Below, one piece after another: positions 4,666 to 5,299 of a DNA stretch of 5,299 nucleotides; the stretch's first letter is position 1; every line of letters starts with the position of its first letter. The notes beneath the pieces are model-generated. The model ran no database searches and had not been told where the DNA came from. It worked only from the letters and a program-made list of their open reading frames with translations. This stretch comes from Candidatus Latescibacterota bacterium (GTDB lineage: Bacteria > Latescibacterota > MVCY01). The stretch spans positions 1-5,299 of the forward strand of contig DAOVPH010000119.1 of assembly GCA_030629295.1 (NCBI GenBank). Reading direction: 5' to 3'. Both the position numbers and the translations under genes were made by a program.

Positions 4666-5299
4666 ATGGCAAAGGTGTTCAGGAAGCCAGCGAGCTTCAA
4701 GGATGTGTCTACCAATTACTGTCCCGGGTGTGGTCACGGGATAATCCAGCGGGTAGTAGCTGAGGTAGTGGATGAGATGGGTATCCGTGAGCGAACCATA
4801 GGGTTTCCGCCGGTGGGCTGTGCTGTCTATCTGGACCTTTATTTGGATTTTGATATGGTTCAGCCGGCTCATGGGCGGACCCCGGCAGTGGCTACTGGTT
4901 TGAAGCGTGTCCTACCCGATCATATTATCCTCGGCTACGAAGGCGATGGCGGGCTGACTGCCATCGGAACTGCCGAGGTGATTCACGCCGCCAACCGGGG
5001 CGAGAATATCACTATGATCTTCGTCAACAATGCGGTCTACGGGATGACCGGAGGCCAGATGGCACCGACCACCCTGATAAGCCAGAAGACAGCCACCACT
5101 CCCTTGGGCAGAGACCTTAAGCGGGATGGCTATCCGCTTCGTCTGTGTGAGCTTCTGGCCACTTTAGACGGTTCTGCCTACTTAATACGTACCGCAGTGA
5201 GCTCTCCGGCAAATGTGAGAAAGACCAAAAAGGCCATCCGCAGGGCAATTGAGGTCCAGATGGAGAAGTTGGGGTTCTCAATGGTAGAGGTGCTCTCAC
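4666..5299 (+). CDS. 2-oxoacid:ferredoxin oxidoreductase beta subunit, thiamine-diphosphate binding (VorA/KorB type; 3' partial)
   Basis: The frame stays open from 4645 to the right edge. Of two in-frame ATGs (4645 and 4666) I choose 4666: GGAGA (4656-4660) lies just upstream of it, and MAKVF matches the usual family N-terminus, whereas 4645 has no ribosome-binding site. The 211 visible residues include CPGCGHG (19-25), Cys52 in PPVGC, HGRTPAVATG (69-78), and the thiamine-diphosphate/Mg motif from GDGG (93-96) to NN (121-122), then YGMTGGQ.APTT (125-136). Cys19, Cys22 and Cys52 match three of the four ligands of the [4Fe-4S] cluster known in such enzymes. The window stops at EVLS, just where a fourth Cys usually follows. 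Partner of the upstream vorB, 107 bases away; a downstream gamma gene is expected. Confidence 0.93.
   Translation, partial: MAKVFRKPASFKDVSTNYCPGCGHGIIQRVVAEVVDEMGIRERTIGFPPVGCAVYLDLYLDFDMVQPAHGRTPAVATGLKRVLPDHIILGYEGDGGLTAIGTAEVIHAANRGENITMIFVNNAVYGMTGGQMAPTTLISQKTATTPLGRDLKRDGYPLRLCELLATLDGSAYLIRTAVSSPANVRKTKKAIRRAIEVQMEKLGFSMVEVLS

Overview
This window looks like ordinary chromosomal DNA from an anaerobic bacterium. All genes are on the plus strand, Shine-Dalgarno sequences are strong (AGGAGG type), and the right half encodes a ferredoxin-linked 2-oxoacid oxidoreductase, an oxygen-sensitive enzyme class. I cannot assign a lineage from the sequence. I see no mobile element, CRISPR array, tRNA or rRNA, and nothing that amounts to an undescribed system. 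The points worth a second look are regulatory.

Left block (1-2383): the last 48 codons of a probable archaeal-type cofactor-independent phosphoglycerate mutase abut lysC (aspartokinase), which is followed after 22 bases by asd (aspartate-semialdehyde dehydrogenase). LysC and Asd catalyse the first two steps of the aspartate pathway toward lysine, diaminopimelate, threonine and methionine. The spacing indicates one operon whose promoter lies upstream of the window. lysC carries a well-placed internal ribosome-binding site and ATG (886) that would give a separate regulatory beta subunit, as in Bacillus subtilis and Corynebacterium glutamicum.

Middle block (2384-3107): an AT-rich gap holds a possible weak terminator for asd, then a good sigma70-type promoter (2459-2487) and a leader of about 250 bases. 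The leader contains several Shine-Dalgarno-like sequences and an AUG-UAG start-stop pair. It leads into a single HU/IHF-family DNA-binding protein gene, which ends at an 11-bp hairpin terminator.

Right block (3108-5299): a second promoter (3226-3254, extended -10) precedes a 2[4Fe-4S] ferredoxin-type subunit, a VorB/KorA-type alpha subunit with a TTG start, and the first 211 codons of the thiamine-diphosphate-binding beta subunit, which runs off the right edge. A long imperfect hairpin (4559-4603) sits between the alpha and beta genes. Together these encode most of a 2-oxoacid:ferredoxin oxidoreductase. A gamma subunit gene would be expected just past the window. The enzyme would interconvert a 2-oxoacid and CoA with an acyl-CoA and CO2, passing electrons to ferredoxin.
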